Position numbers and translations under genes: made by a program. Of a stretch of DNA of 64,000 nucleotides, positions 9,051 to 18,256 are shown one piece after another. Where the stretch lies: assembly GCA_020632975.1 (NCBI GenBank), contig JACKEL010000004.1:372001-436000 (forward strand), read 5' to 3'. Origin of the DNA: Myxococcales bacterium (lineage in GTDB: Bacteria > Myxococcota_C > UBA6777). A model generated the notes under the pieces. That model was not told the DNA's origin. It saw nothing but the letters and a program-made list of their open reading frames with translations, and made no database searches. Each line of letters opens with the position of its first letter. The first letter of the stretch is position 1.

Positions 9051-11588
9051 ATGAAGAAGTTTTCTTTTTTTTGGGTTCTTTTGTATTATCTTTTTTTTCC
9101 TTTGTTTCGTCATGCGACGTTGTGGCTTCCTGCGGGGTGGGGTGGGCATTATCTGCATGGTGATGTTTATACAGAGTATTGGCCTGATTTATCTGTATTA
9201 AGTCATTATTTGCGTGCGGGTGAGTGGCCTTTGTGGGACCCGTATGTGGCGTTTGGATTCCCGTTGGTGGGAGATATCCAATCGGGTGGTTTTTATCCGT
9301 TGGCTTGGCCTTATCTTTTATGGGACAGTCTCTTTGGGCCGAGCCTTTGGGCTTTTGAGATCTTTACGTTGTCAGCGGTGATGATATGGGGTTTGGGGAT
9401 TCATGTGTACTTAAGGGCACAAGGGATCTCGACAGGAGCGGCTTTGTTGGCTGGGACGGTTGGGATGTCAGGTGGTTTTCTCAGGTTTTTTGGTTATCTC
9501 AAGTTTATGCACACGCTGGCTTGGCTGCCTTGGGCTTTGTTGTTGTGGGATCGTTGGTATGAGCGTCCAACATGGCGGTCGAGCGTGGGATTTGGGATGC
9601 TGCTTGGCGTCGCTGCGTGTAGTGGTGCGCCTGGGGGCTTGTTTTATGTGGGGCTCACTTTAGGGATCTACGCGGTCTTTCGGATCTTGCAGCGGTTGGG
9701 CAAAAAAGGTGCGTTTGCTTCGTGGCGACACGTGTTTTTTGGCGGTGTGGCGCTTACGTGGTTTGTTGGGTTGTTTTTGGTTCTGGCCGTGCCAACAGTG
9801 GCTTTTTTGCAGGGAAGTGGTCGCGCGGCGGGGTATTCGTTTATGGCAGCGCGCGCGCACTGGCCGCATACGTGGGGGGGTCTGTGGTTTCCTCGCTTGG
9901 ATAGTTTGGCGTGGATTCGACCAGACGGCACTTTGCATTACAACGGTTTGTTGGTGTGGTTTATCTTGCCCTTTGCTTTTTGGGCATCGTTGCGTTTGCG
10001 CAAACTCGCCGTCTTTTTTGCTGCATTGGGAGTCTTGGGCTTGTTGTTCGCGGCGGGTAGTGCGACCTTTGGCATCGATCTGCTGTATACTTTTGTTCCC
10101 GGCGCGCATCTGTTTCGGGCTCCTGAACGTTATAGCTTTTTGTTTAATCTCAGTGCTGCGATGTTGGTCGGGATTGGCGTGGATACCTTGTGGAAACACA
10201 CCAAGGAACAACCTTCTTTGGTGTGGAGGCGCCTTGCTTGGTATGTGTGGGCGGGGCTGTTTGTGTGGCTGGGGTTGCTCATCGCCTATAGTGTTTTTCG
10301 ACCTCGTTTGCAGGTCTTACTGGAGATCGCTCGAAATCTCGGGATATGGGGGGCTTTTGTCTTTTTGGCGTACCAACGAGGCCGAAAGAAGCTCTTGTGG
10401 TTTTTCCCTGTGTGGCTTCTTGTGGTGATCTTGGATGTATCTTTGTATTTTAATTTTTCGACGATCATTCCATCCCACAGTCTTCGAACGATGCAGAGCC
10501 CGCTGCTCAAAGAGAGTCCGCGCGGTCCTCTTGCTTCTTATCGTGTGATGAATGATTACGAAAATGCATCAGACAATGTCTCGCATTTTTTGCAGGTGCG
10601 CAGCGTATATGCCTACCCAAATCCCTTGTTGCCAAAGCGTTATCGCGAAGTCATGGCGCAGGTGACCGCAGCACCCGAGATCTTGGCTTTCTTTAATGTG
10701 GAGCGCTATCTCGCATCGACAAAGAAATCGGGTACATGGGGGAGATCGATGCGTTCTCGTGCGAGTGCAGGACCCATGTGGCCTTGGCTTTGGCGTGTCG
10801 GAAAAAGTCAACATGGTATCCAAGTGTATCATCTGCAAAAGCCGATTCCTCGGATACACTGGGTTCCTCGCTTGGTCGGCGTGACAAGAAACGCACAAAC
10901 CTGGGAGGTCATGCGATATGGGGACCCTTGGTGGGTCGCGACGGTGGAGGTCGGGAAGTCGAGCAAGTTGGCGTTCCCTTGGATGTCCTACCACGCTTGG
11001 CAAGCGTCTTTGGGGGTCGTGCAGCCAAAACCTAAGAAAGCGGCTCCTTGGTCTCAAGTGGATCGCCTGACGGCTCCGCGAAAGATGGAGACTCTGTTTC
11101 ATACGCGTTTTCGGCTGCGTCACCTGATGAAAAAGCTGCGTTTTCGTTTGGAGCGACAAAGGGAAGGTGGAGGCGTCCGCGCCCGTTTGAGGCGATGGGA
11201 ACAGCAACTTCAACAAAACAGTTCTGACAAGAAGATCAATGAGCTTCGTCGAGAAAAGCTTCCTTCGTACACAATCACCCCGATCGTTGGGGGGCATAAC
11301 GAGCTTTCCACGACGATGACAACCAAACGATCGGGCTTTGTGGTGTTGAATGAGACTTGCTCTCCCCATTGGAAAGTCTCTGTAAATGGTCGATCCGTTC
11401 GGACATTCCGCGTCAATCATTTGTTATGTGGTGTGTCTTTGCCCGCAGGAAAACATCGATTGCGATTTGTCTTTTCGTTTCCATCGTATCGTTGGTTGTT
11501 TGGGATCTGGTGGGTGTTCTTTTTGGGAGGGGGGGTCATCTTGGCTTGGCCCACGCGGAAAACTGAAGAGAAAGAACCTCTTGCGTAA
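9051..11588 (+). CDS. YfhO-family membrane protein
   Basis: An 845-residue protein of the YfhO type (bacterial membrane proteins related to GT-C glycosyltransferases). The N-terminal loop has GDVYTEYWPDL and a PLWDPYVAFGFPLVGD motif, typical of the family. About 12 membrane segments follow, then a soluble region of about 330 residues ending in a beta domain with NETCSPHWKVSVNG, and a final membrane helix (WLFGIWWVFFLGGGVILAW). YfhO in Gram-positive bacteria is needed for glycosylation of wall polymers; transfer of that role is inference. The ATG at 9051 has AAAGGA just upstream and follows the previous stop by 7 nt, so the two genes are co-transcribed. A GTG at 9036 is an alternative start. 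Confidence 0.85.
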   Translation: MKKFSFFWVLLYYLFFPLFRHATLWLPAGWGGHYLHGDVYTEYWPDLSVLSHYLRAGEWPLWDPYVAFGFPLVGDIQSGGFYPLAWPYLLWDSLFGPSLWAFEIFTLSAVMIWGLGIHVYLRAQGISTGAALLAGTVGMSGGFLRFFGYLKFMHTLAWLPWALLLWDRWYERPTWRSSVGFGMLLGVAACSGAPGGLFYVGLTLGIYAVFRILQRLGKKGAFASWRHVFFGGVALTWFVGLFLVLAVPTVAFLQGSGRAAGYSFMAARAHWPHTWGGLWFPRLDSLAWIRPDGTLHYNGLLVWFILPFAFWASLRLRKLAVFFAALGVLGLLFAAGSATFGIDLLYTFVPGAHLFRAPERYSFLFNLSAAMLVGIGVDTLWKHTKEQPSLVWRRLAWYVWAGLFVWLGLLIAYSVFRPRLQVLLEIARNLGIWGAFVFLAYQRGRKKLLWFFPVWLLVVILDVSLYFNFSTIIPSHSLRTMQSPLLKESPRGPLASYRVMNDYENASDNVSHFLQVRSVYAYPNPLLPKRYREVMAQVTAAPEILAFFNVERYLASTKKSGTWGRSMRSRASAGPMWPWLWRVGKSQHGIQVYHLQKPIPRIHWVPRLVGVTRNAQTWEVMRYGDPWWVATVEVGKSSKLAFPWMSYHAWQASLGVVQPKPKKAAPWSQVDRLTAPRKMETLFHTRFRLRHLMKKLRFRLERQREGGGVRARLRRWEQQLQQNSSDKKINELRREKLPSYTITPIVGGHNELSTTMTTKRSGFVVLNETCSPHWKVSVNGRSVRTFRVNHLLCGVSLPAGKHRLRFVFSFPSYRWLFGIWWVFFLGGGVILAWPTRKTEEKEPLA

Positions 11589-11605
11589 GTGATGCGGAGT
11601 CTTTG

Positions 11606-11663
11606 GGATAGAGCGAGAGAAAAGGGTGGATAGAGCGGGGGAAACGGTGGATAGAGCGGGGAA
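11606..11663. repeat. Three short tandem repeats in intergenic DNA
   Basis: GGATAGAGCG recurs at 11606, 11628 and 11649 (spacing 22 and 21 nt), each followed by a G/A-rich tail. It sits between two convergent genes. Confidence 0.7.
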
Positions 11664-11698
11664 AGCGCAGCAGAAGAAAGGCGTGGTGGGGAAGGGGG

Positions 11699-12640
11699 CT
11701 AGCGGATGCGTCTGAAGTGGATCTTCAGGTCTTTGACGTGGTCGCACTGAAGTTTGAGCAAGACACGGCGCAACAACGGAAGATGCTCGATGGAAGAAAA
11801 GCTACACTCGCCAAGGAGTTGTTCTGTGGGGCCGTCGTGGTCGAAGATGCTCACGCTAAGGGACTCTCGGCCCGTGAGGTAGATCTTGTATGTGGCGTGC
11901 CATTGGGGGGTCAGTGTGTCGCGGAGGACGGGGGTCTTGAGGTCCTTGGTGCCGATCTTCAACAACACGTAGGGATCGGGCTTTCCGTTCATGATATCCC
12001 AGGGCTTTCCATTGTTGTGTGCATCGATCAATGCGCTGCGGACAGTGATCTCGTAAAGCCCCGCACGAAGGCCTCTTCGGGGGACGTTTCGTTGGTCGCG
12101 GACGAAAAAGAGCGAAAACTCTAAAGCGCGACCGACGCGGATGGTCCAAGTCCCACCTTGTTGAAGGAGCTTTTCAGGGAGGGGGATATCTTTGCGTTGC
12201 CCGATCAGGTCATCCTTTCGAAGATCGGCGTCCCACACCTCGACATCCACACGCATACCTTTTCGCAGCGCGATATACTCTGTGCTTCCCCACTCGGGGA
12301 CAAGGGAGTTTTGGATCTTGTGGGTGCGGATGGTCAGTCCATTGGAAAAGCGGACGATGGCGTAGGCGTCAGGAAGGGCGGTGGCTCCGTTGACGCCGCG
12401 TTTGTTGAGCAAGCTTTTCCATGAGCCAAGGGGCGAGCGTTCGAGGAGTTGGGTGAGGGCGCCATATTTTTTGCGACCACGAAAGCAAAAGTCCCAGCAA
12501 GCCCCGTTGTCTTTGGTTGGGAGGATCTTGGCGCCGACGACGACGACACGAAAGTCCTTTGCGTGGGCGTCTTGGGCAAAGATGCAAGCCAAGCAGAGGA
12601 AGGCGACACCAAAAAGCCAAGAAAAAAGATTGCGTTGCAT
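11699..12640 (-). CDS. Exported protein with two C2 domains
   Basis: A 313-residue protein with a signal peptide (hydrophobic LFSWLFGVAFLCLACIF, cleavage likely after DAHA) and two C2 domains. The first has DAYAIVRF, a TxxxxxSLVPEW turn and VEVWDADLRKDDLIG. The second has KPDPYVLLKIG, DTLTPQWHATY and VSIFDHDG. The Asp residues of the two Ca2+-binding loops are largely kept, so calcium-dependent lipid or protein binding in the periplasm is plausible. The ATG at 12640 has GAGGA 8 nt upstream and starts the signal peptide exactly; the frame extends 5' without sense. Tandem C2 domains are common in eukaryotes and uncommon in exported bacterial proteins. Confidence 0.8.
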   Translation of the reverse strand: MQRNLFSWLFGVAFLCLACIFAQDAHAKDFRVVVVGAKILPTKDNGACWDFCFRGRKKYGALTQLLERSPLGSWKSLLNKRGVNGATALPDAYAIVRFSNGLTIRTHKIQNSLVPEWGSTEYIALRKGMRVDVEVWDADLRKDDLIGQRKDIPLPEKLLQQGGTWTIRVGRALEFSLFFVRDQRNVPRRGLRAGLYEITVRSALIDAHNNGKPWDIMNGKPDPYVLLKIGTKDLKTPVLRDTLTPQWHATYKIYLTGRESLSVSIFDHDGPTEQLLGECSFSSIEHLPLLRRVLLKLQCDHVKDLKIHFRRIR

Positions 12641-12754
12641 GGTTTGTGTCCTCGTGTGGTGTGAGTCCTTGTGCGGTATGAGGTCGATGGCGGGAACAAG
12701 ATACACGATGCCCAAAAAGCTGCAAGTGTGTGCGGTTTGCTCGAAAGGATGGGC

Positions 12755-13591
12755 TTATTGAAAGTGGATATCTGTGATCTGGAGGCGCGTGTAGGTAAAG
12801 TCACCCGTTTTTTGGGCCCATGCGACCTCTACTTGGGTGGGGATCTTTATGCCTTGGAAGGTCTTGTAATGGCTGGCTTTTCCGTACCAGTTTTGCTGGA
12901 TGCCATTGTCTCGGTAACGCAGTCCTTCCACGCGAACAAGCTGATCCTTCGAATTGATGGTGAAGATCAACGTTGCACGGGTATGTTTTCCTTGGAAGGT
13001 GAGTTGCGCGCGTTGTGCGTCGATGGGCTTCCACTGAAGGCGGTCTTTTTGGAGGAAAGAGGTGGGAAACCACATCATCTCCGCGACGTAGCGCATCAAC
13101 GCGCCTTGGTCGATCTCTGGGCCTTTGGCGTCCGCGATCTCGATGGTGGAAAGCAAGCGGATCAACATCGAACCTCGGCCTTTGCGGTAGTGGTCACGCG
13201 CATGAATCCAAAGGAGCGGATTGGACTGGGCCCGCGCACTCCAAAGGAACCCAGGCGGGTTGATGCTGAAGTATTGTTGGGCAGTGATGGGCATCCAGTC
13301 TTGTTTGGGACCCGTGCGGATCACGCCCTTTTGTACGAGAGCAACGCTTTTGACGAAAGGCTGGCCTTCGCGGAGGGCATAACGCAGATAGCGTTGGATG
13401 GGTGAGGGAAGATGTTTGGTAAGCTGCGCTTGATAACGCCCTTGGACGGGCTGAATCGACTGTTGGAAACTTTGGACTTCTGCTTGGAGCTGCTGTTTGT
13501 GTTGGGATGTGCCGCGCATCACCCAAATCGCCAAAAGGCCGACGGATACGAAGAAAAGGATGACGAAGACCAGAAGGATGCGTTTTAGCAT
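12755..13591 (-). CDS. Membrane-anchored protein of a DUF6544-like family
   Basis: A 278-residue protein with an N-terminal membrane anchor (ILLVFVILFFVSVGLLAIWV) and an external domain. The domain has PIQRYLRYAL, RTGPKQDWMPITAQQYF, GFLWSARAQ, a RDHYRKGRGSM segment and MRYVAEMMWFPT. This set of motifs matches my memory of the uncharacterised DUF6544/DUF6920-type family; the exact accession is unsure. It is on the minus strand between the C2 protein and the steroid-reductase-like gene, with short gaps, so it may be co-transcribed with them. No catalytic function is known to me. Confidence 0.65.
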   Translation of the reverse strand: MLKRILLVFVILFFVSVGLLAIWVMRGTSQHKQQLQAEVQSFQQSIQPVQGRYQAQLTKHLPSPIQRYLRYALREGQPFVKSVALVQKGVIRTGPKQDWMPITAQQYFSINPPGFLWSARAQSNPLLWIHARDHYRKGRGSMLIRLLSTIEIADAKGPEIDQGALMRYVAEMMWFPTSFLQKDRLQWKPIDAQRAQLTFQGKHTRATLIFTINSKDQLVRVEGLRYRDNGIQQNWYGKASHYKTFQGIKIPTQVEVAWAQKTGDFTYTRLQITDIHFQ

Positions 13592-13619
13592 GACGTTCGC
13601 TCTCGAAGTCCTTCAAAGG

Positions 13620-14381
13620 TTAGAGGATAAAAGGGAATACCGCTTTGCGTTCTTTTGGATAATCGGGGAACTTTTCGATGTACCAACGATGGTTTGAGAT
13701 CGCGCGGGGCAGGAGGTTGGCGACCGTGAAAAGAAAGAAAGAGAGCCCCGCGAGGGACCATGTGGCGATGGCCCAACCTGCCCAGATCATGAACTCACCA
13801 AAGTAGTTGGGGCAAGAGAGCCATTTGTAAAAACCACCGTGTGGGATCTTGTACTCGGTTTCGCCGGGTTTACGGAGGTTTCGTAGGATCTCGTCAGACT
13901 GTCGATTGATAAAGTAACCCCACGCAAACAACGCAACACCGAGGATAAAACGCGGATCATAGAGCCAAGCCAGCGTATAACCCGCTTCTTTGCTAGAGAT
14001 GTGGGTCGCATTAACGTAGGCGTTGCAGAGGTTGAACAAGATCGCCATCCCTGCGATCAGAAAAGGCGTGCGGGTCTGGCTTGCGCGCATCCGCCAAGGA
14101 TAGATCAGCGTGCGGTGGATGTAGTGGGACTGCCACAAGGCCAGCAGGATCAAGGACATGGGTTCGAGGGCACGCGGCCCAAGAAAATAAAAGGTAATGA
14201 AGCCAAAGACCGCAGGAGACTCCATGATCAACCACAGCCAACGCGTATCGATCTTTGGACCCCAGCCCGAACGCGCGTGGCGACCATAAGGGGCGGTGAT
14301 AAAGAGCGTTGAGATGATGACGATGGGGCAGAGCGCGAAGACGAAGACAAGGACGCTGAAGTAAAACCAACCTTGGGGCAT
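13620..14381 (-). CDS. 3-oxo-5-alpha-steroid 4-dehydrogenase-like membrane enzyme
   Basis: A 253-residue polytopic membrane protein matching the length and fold of the SRD5A1-type steroid dehydrogenase family. The C-terminal signature is clear: GFYKWLSCPNYFGEFMIWAG, then RAISNHRWYIEKFPDYP with the Asn/Arg/Tyr residues that bind NADPH in the family. Such enzymes reduce a C=C bond conjugated to a carbonyl in steroids or polyprenoids; the bacterial substrate is unknown. The ATG at 14381 has AGGAG 7 nt upstream. The gene ends 28 nt before the next minus-strand gene starts, so the two are likely an operon. Confidence 0.85.
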   Translation of the reverse strand: MPQGWFYFSVLVFVFALCPIVIISTLFITAPYGRHARSGWGPKIDTRWLWLIMESPAVFGFITFYFLGPRALEPMSLILLALWQSHYIHRTLIYPWRMRASQTRTPFLIAGMAILFNLCNAYVNATHISSKEAGYTLAWLYDPRFILGVALFAWGYFINRQSDEILRNLRKPGETEYKIPHGGFYKWLSCPNYFGEFMIWAGWAIATWSLAGLSFFLFTVANLLPRAISNHRWYIEKFPDYPKERKAVFPFIL

Positions 14382-14484
14382 GAACAACTCCTGCATGTGG
14401 GGGTAAGAAGAAGCAGCATAGGAAGGATGGCGTTTTTGGTCAATGCGATGGGATAGAAGTGTCGTCTTTTTCGGATGATAGGGA

Positions 14485-16599
14485 TTATTCGACCGATGTA
14501 GAACGAGTCGCAAAGTTGTTTCGCAGGATACGACGCATCAAAACATGGCGTTGGGGGTCCAACCACCCCACAAAGAGAAAAGGCAGGAGATCCATCGAAA
14601 GCTCGGTGGATTGGGACAAAAGCAGGCTTGCGAGTCGATGCCAACTGGGTTCTTTTCTCGAAAGCATCACACGGACCGCTTCTGCAAAAGGCCGCAGTGC
14701 GTTTTCGCCGAAACTTGCGGCTGTTTTGAACTGGGTCATCACAAGATAGCGATGGCGCAAAAAAGCCAGACGCTGCGCCAAGACTTGTTGGGATGTGAGG
14801 GAAGGGGCCGTCTTTTTGAGAGGAGACGAAAAGGGGGTCGGAGGCAGCGTCTTGAGAAAAGGTCGTTGGGTCCATCGTTGAAAGCGCGCAGAAGTCAGCA
14901 AGCGATCATGTGCAAGCAAGATCATCAGCATCTTGGTGTAACCTCTGGGGTCGAGTGGTGCGAGCTTTTCGAGGAGATCGCGTAGAGCCGTGTAAGCTGT
15001 TTGTCGAAGCGACCTGCTCACGTGGGTTTGGGTTGGGGTCTGCAAGAAAGGGACTTCTTGAAGGTGTGCGATCCAAAGTTGCGGATGCTTGGGCGCCTGC
15101 GTGATGATCTGTCGGGCAAGTGGTTGTAAGATTCCCGAGAGAGGGTGAGGTCCTTGCGAGCCAAATAAGCAGCTTTCGTAAGCTCCCCAGTGTCGGGCTT
15201 GAAGAAGTTCCCAAGGGACGGGCATCAACCAACGCGCTGCGCATCTTCGGGCTTTTTGGGGCGGGCGTGCAAGGGTGATACTCAGCTTGTGAAGGATGCC
15301 TATATTCAGCCAAACAATCGGTGGTGCGGGGATCTTAAAGGTTTGTTTCCATCGCTTGAACAGAGCGGGGCGGCGGTAGATCTCGTACACCTTGGAGGTT
15401 TGTGCGAGGCCTGCCCAAAGTGCGATCTCAAGTAGCGTGAAAGGGCGGTCGCTTGTACCCTTTGGCGTGAGCAACGAAAGAAGGGCGTCTTGGGCGGTGG
15501 TCTGTTCTTTGGTGTGCGCAAGAAGATAACGCAGGGCGACCTTGTCGAAGTCATCCAGTCGATGGGAAGGGCGCTTGCGTTGTGCAGACATCTCTTGTTG
15601 GAGATAGCTGTGGATCTCTTCAAGCAGATGAGGGGACTCTGGGAGTTGCAAGATCTCTGTCAACACGCGAATGCTTGGAGCATGGGGCTTTTTGAGGATC
15701 TGCTTTGTGAGGTGTTGTACTTGTTCTGACAGAGAGGCTGCTTCTTTGGTGGAGGGCGCTTGTTTTGGAGGCGTTTGTTTTGGAGGGGCTTGCGGATGAT
15801 GAGGATGATATTTTCCGATACTTCGAGCTTTGGGAGGATGACCCTGTGACGCAGAGAGGGGATGCCGTGTTGGATGCGATGGAGTGGTCGAGCGCGAAGA
15901 GGCGGAAGTTGTCGGACGCGAGAGTGCGGATGTTGTCGGGCGAGACGTGGGGGTGGTTGGACGCGAAGCAGGAAGGGTTCGTAGCCATCGGATAATACGA
16001 GAAAGATCGTCGCCTTGCAAAAGATGGAGGGCCTCGCGGGTCTTCGTGGGGGATACACCATAGGCTGTGAGCTGCATTTTGAGAAAGGAGCGTGCGCAAG
16101 GGGGAAGCTGCCCGATGGTGTCCCACGCCCAGAGGAAGGCCAAGATCCCTCTTTTGTCGATGCGAGACGTCGCGGGGAGGCACAGCAAAGACGGTGTTTT
16201 CTGAAGGGTTGGGAGGAGGTAGTACAACGCCACCAAACGCACGCTGCCTTTGGTGTGTTGTGCGAGTGAGAGCAGGCTCTTTTGACGACGTAAACTCTCT
16301 TTTTGTAAGAGGTCGCGGGCATAGAAAGAAAGCACGGGATCTGCTTGGCTTGCGAGTTCTAGAAGATGTCGTGTGCTTTGCAAAGAAGGGGGCTGCGTGG
16401 GGTAGAGGAGGAGCTTGCGCAAGACCTTGGCGCGTTGGGGCTGTTGCTTCTCTTGGGCAAGGCGCAAGGCGAGGGAAAGGGGTTGGTTGCTGTGGAGATC
16501 TTCTAGCGATGGTGGCGCTGCATATAACTGTCCAGAAAATAGGAGAAAAAAGAGAATGCCGAACAAGAAAAAGTAGGGTGATGTTGCGCGCGGACCCAT
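14485..16599 (-). CDS. Large exported alpha-helical repeat protein
   Basis: A 704-residue protein with a signal peptide (FFLFGILFFLLFSGQLYA, cleavage after YAA). The rest is helical, Leu-rich and HEAT-like in rhythm. It is split by a low-complexity linker (about residues 215-290) made of repeated SRPTT-type units and Pro/Lys-rich sequence, so it is two helical lobes on a flexible hinge. The ATG at 16599 has AAGGAG 6 nt upstream. No enzyme motif is visible; a periplasmic scaffolding role is the best guess. It is divergent neither from the TerB-like gene nor from the reductase gene: all three read in the same direction. Confidence 0.6.
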   Translation of the reverse strand: MGPRATSPYFFLFGILFFLLFSGQLYAAPPSLEDLHSNQPLSLALRLAQEKQQPQRAKVLRKLLLYPTQPPSLQSTRHLLELASQADPVLSFYARDLLQKESLRRQKSLLSLAQHTKGSVRLVALYYLLPTLQKTPSLLCLPATSRIDKRGILAFLWAWDTIGQLPPCARSFLKMQLTAYGVSPTKTREALHLLQGDDLSRIIRWLRTLPASRPTTPTSRPTTSALSRPTTSASSRSTTPSHPTRHPLSASQGHPPKARSIGKYHPHHPQAPPKQTPPKQAPSTKEAASLSEQVQHLTKQILKKPHAPSIRVLTEILQLPESPHLLEEIHSYLQQEMSAQRKRPSHRLDDFDKVALRYLLAHTKEQTTAQDALLSLLTPKGTSDRPFTLLEIALWAGLAQTSKVYEIYRRPALFKRWKQTFKIPAPPIVWLNIGILHKLSITLARPPQKARRCAARWLMPVPWELLQARHWGAYESCLFGSQGPHPLSGILQPLARQIITQAPKHPQLWIAHLQEVPFLQTPTQTHVSRSLRQTAYTALRDLLEKLAPLDPRGYTKMLMILLAHDRLLTSARFQRWTQRPFLKTLPPTPFSSPLKKTAPSLTSQQVLAQRLAFLRHRYLVMTQFKTAASFGENALRPFAEAVRVMLSRKEPSWHRLASLLLSQSTELSMDLLPFLFVGWLDPQRHVLMRRILRNNFATRSTSVE

Positions 16600-16668
16600 G
16601 CGTCTCTCCTTCGAGGAAGGGCTGTTGGGGGCTTTGGGATGTAGGGGGGATGTGGAACGTGGGGAAGA

Positions 16669-17721
16669 TTAGAAGCCAGGGCGGGTACGTTTCTTTTGTT
16701 TTTTCATGGCGTCGATGGAGTCGCGGTTGGATTCGAGGAAAGCCATCATCGTTTCCATGATCTGACGGAACTGGGTGTCGTTGAGTCCCATCTCTTTCGC
16801 GGTGCGTTGGAGGAACTTACGTTCTTTGGCGTCTTGTTCGCCGTCGATCATCGAGGCGATGACAAGCTGACGCAGAACGAACATCGCGACTTCTTGATCA
16901 GAGAAAGACTGGATGAATTCTTTTGGCGTCGCGGGCGTGATCATCGCGTTGAGGAGCTTGCGCGATTGTTTTTTGTCGAGCTGAAGCATCTCGATTTGTT
17001 TTTTGATCAGGTTGCGTTCTTCAGCTTCAAGCAGACCGTTGGACCAAGCCAGTGCGATGGTCGCTTCCACAAAGCGGAGGCGGTCGCTGTGGGTCAAGGT
17101 CATGACGCGTTCGATCTCGTGACGTTCGAGGCGTTCGTCATCGTGAAGGGCTTCTGCAAGCTGTCCAGCCATACGGATGTCGAAGAAGCTGATCCCTTGG
17201 TTGATGGGGAGTGCGAGGAGTGGGTCAGCTTTGAGGACAGCGCGGGACTTGAGGTGCGCGCCGAGGGGTTCGACGTGGCTGTCGAGGTAGTCCGAAAACT
17301 CGGTGACTTCGCGCTCACCTGTGGAGACTTGGCGCCAGAGTTGAGCGAGTGCGTCAGCTTGGTCGAGTTCACCAAGGCAAGCCCACCAGATCATAAGCAG
17401 GGCGAGACGAGACATCTCACCTTCGATGGGTCGTCCAAGAGCGATGGCGACATCGAGTGCGACTTCAGCTTGGATGCGCAAGGTGGAGAGGAACTTGTAG
17501 GAAGGGAAGTCTTCGGGATCTTCGGACATCTCAGGGTAAAGAGCAGGCAAGCCTTGTGAGATGTTGCGGGCATCGAGAGCCATGCTAATGGCAGCGACAC
17601 CGCGTCGCTCGTCTACGGGAAGTTGCGAAGCGCGTGCTGCGGCAGCTTCGGCGTCGTAGTGTTCGAGGGTGTATTGGATCAGGTCGGCCAGCCAAGTCGG
17701 TTGATCTAGAGAGATGCTCAT
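16669..17721 (-). CDS. TerB-like domain protein
   Basis: A 350-residue soluble protein. Its C-terminal half (about residues 215-340) has two helical segments, EATIALAWSNGLLEAEERNLI and RQLVIASMIDGEQDAKERKFL, each with the acidic A-x-DGx(x)xxEE/KE pattern of TerB-like (tellurite resistance B / DUF533) domains, which bind metal in characterised members. The N-terminal half has helical repeats of unknown role. The ATG at 17721 has AAGGAG 6 nt upstream. The frame continues 5' for 48 codons, but that extension is Cys-rich and unlike the rest. Confidence 0.75.
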   Translation of the reverse strand: MSISLDQPTWLADLIQYTLEHYDAEAAAARASQLPVDERRGVAAISMALDARNISQGLPALYPEMSEDPEDFPSYKFLSTLRIQAEVALDVAIALGRPIEGEMSRLALLMIWWACLGELDQADALAQLWRQVSTGEREVTEFSDYLDSHVEPLGAHLKSRAVLKADPLLALPINQGISFFDIRMAGQLAEALHDDERLERHEIERVMTLTHSDRLRFVEATIALAWSNGLLEAEERNLIKKQIEMLQLDKKQSRKLLNAMITPATPKEFIQSFSDQEVAMFVLRQLVIASMIDGEQDAKERKFLQRTAKEMGLNDTQFRQIMETMMAFLESNRDSIDAMKKQKKRTRPGF

Positions 17722-17944
17722 CAACAACTCCTTCTCGTTTCCGCGTTCGTGATCGGGTAAGGCTTTATCATGCGGCGTATCTTTGGAACAGATAGGGTTG
17801 ACGGTATAGCACAAAAAGACAGCGCAGTGCGAGGGGCAAAGTTGAAAAGTCGTATCGCTAAGCACGAAACGCGTCGTATCTATTTGTTTTTGTGCAAAAA
17901 TCTTCTTTTATTAATTCTAAGGGGTAGGTCTCTGTTGAATGTCT

Positions 17945-18256
17945 CTAGGGTGTTGAAGGAACAGGGCGTTCGCTGTGTCCGAGGTCGCGTGTTGGGTCGA
18001 TAACGTCTCGGATGGCTTGTTTGATCTCACGGGGTTCTGGGAAGCGTTGTTGCGCTTGGCGTGAGAAGAGCAGTTGCCCATTGAGCAAGATCTCGAAAGA
18101 GCCTGGTTCTGAGGGGCACAAGGCGACCTCGTGGAGTTGGTTGTCAAAAGTCGTCAAAAGCTCTTGAGCCATCCACGAGGCGCGCATCAACCAGCGACAC
18201 TTGGTGCAAAACAGGATCGAGACGCGCCAAGGAGCCTGAAGTTTAGAGGTTTCCAC
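17945..18256 (-). CDS. SelT/SelW/SelH-like (Rdx) thioredoxin-fold protein
   Basis: A protein of about 103 residues with the Rdx family pattern: a redox CTKC motif at the start of the fold (VSILFCTKCRWL), then EVALCPSEPGSFEILLNGQLLFSR and the C-terminal helix PEPREIKQAIRDVI. Here both positions are Cys, so no selenocysteine is needed. It starts at a GTG (18256) inside the last codons of hppD, overlapping it by 14 nt, which indicates translational coupling. No strong ribosome site is visible. A link to tyrosine breakdown is not established for this family. Confidence 0.8.
   Translation of the reverse strand: METSKLQAPWRVSILFCTKCRWLMRASWMAQELLTTFDNQLHEVALCPSEPGSFEILLNGQLLFSRQAQQRFPEPREIKQAIRDVIDPTRDLGHSERPVPSTP

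Noticed and set aside
16696..17559. Plus-strand open frame opposite the TerB-like gene
   Set aside because: Shadow frame; the minus strand carries a ribosome site and the TerB-like motifs.
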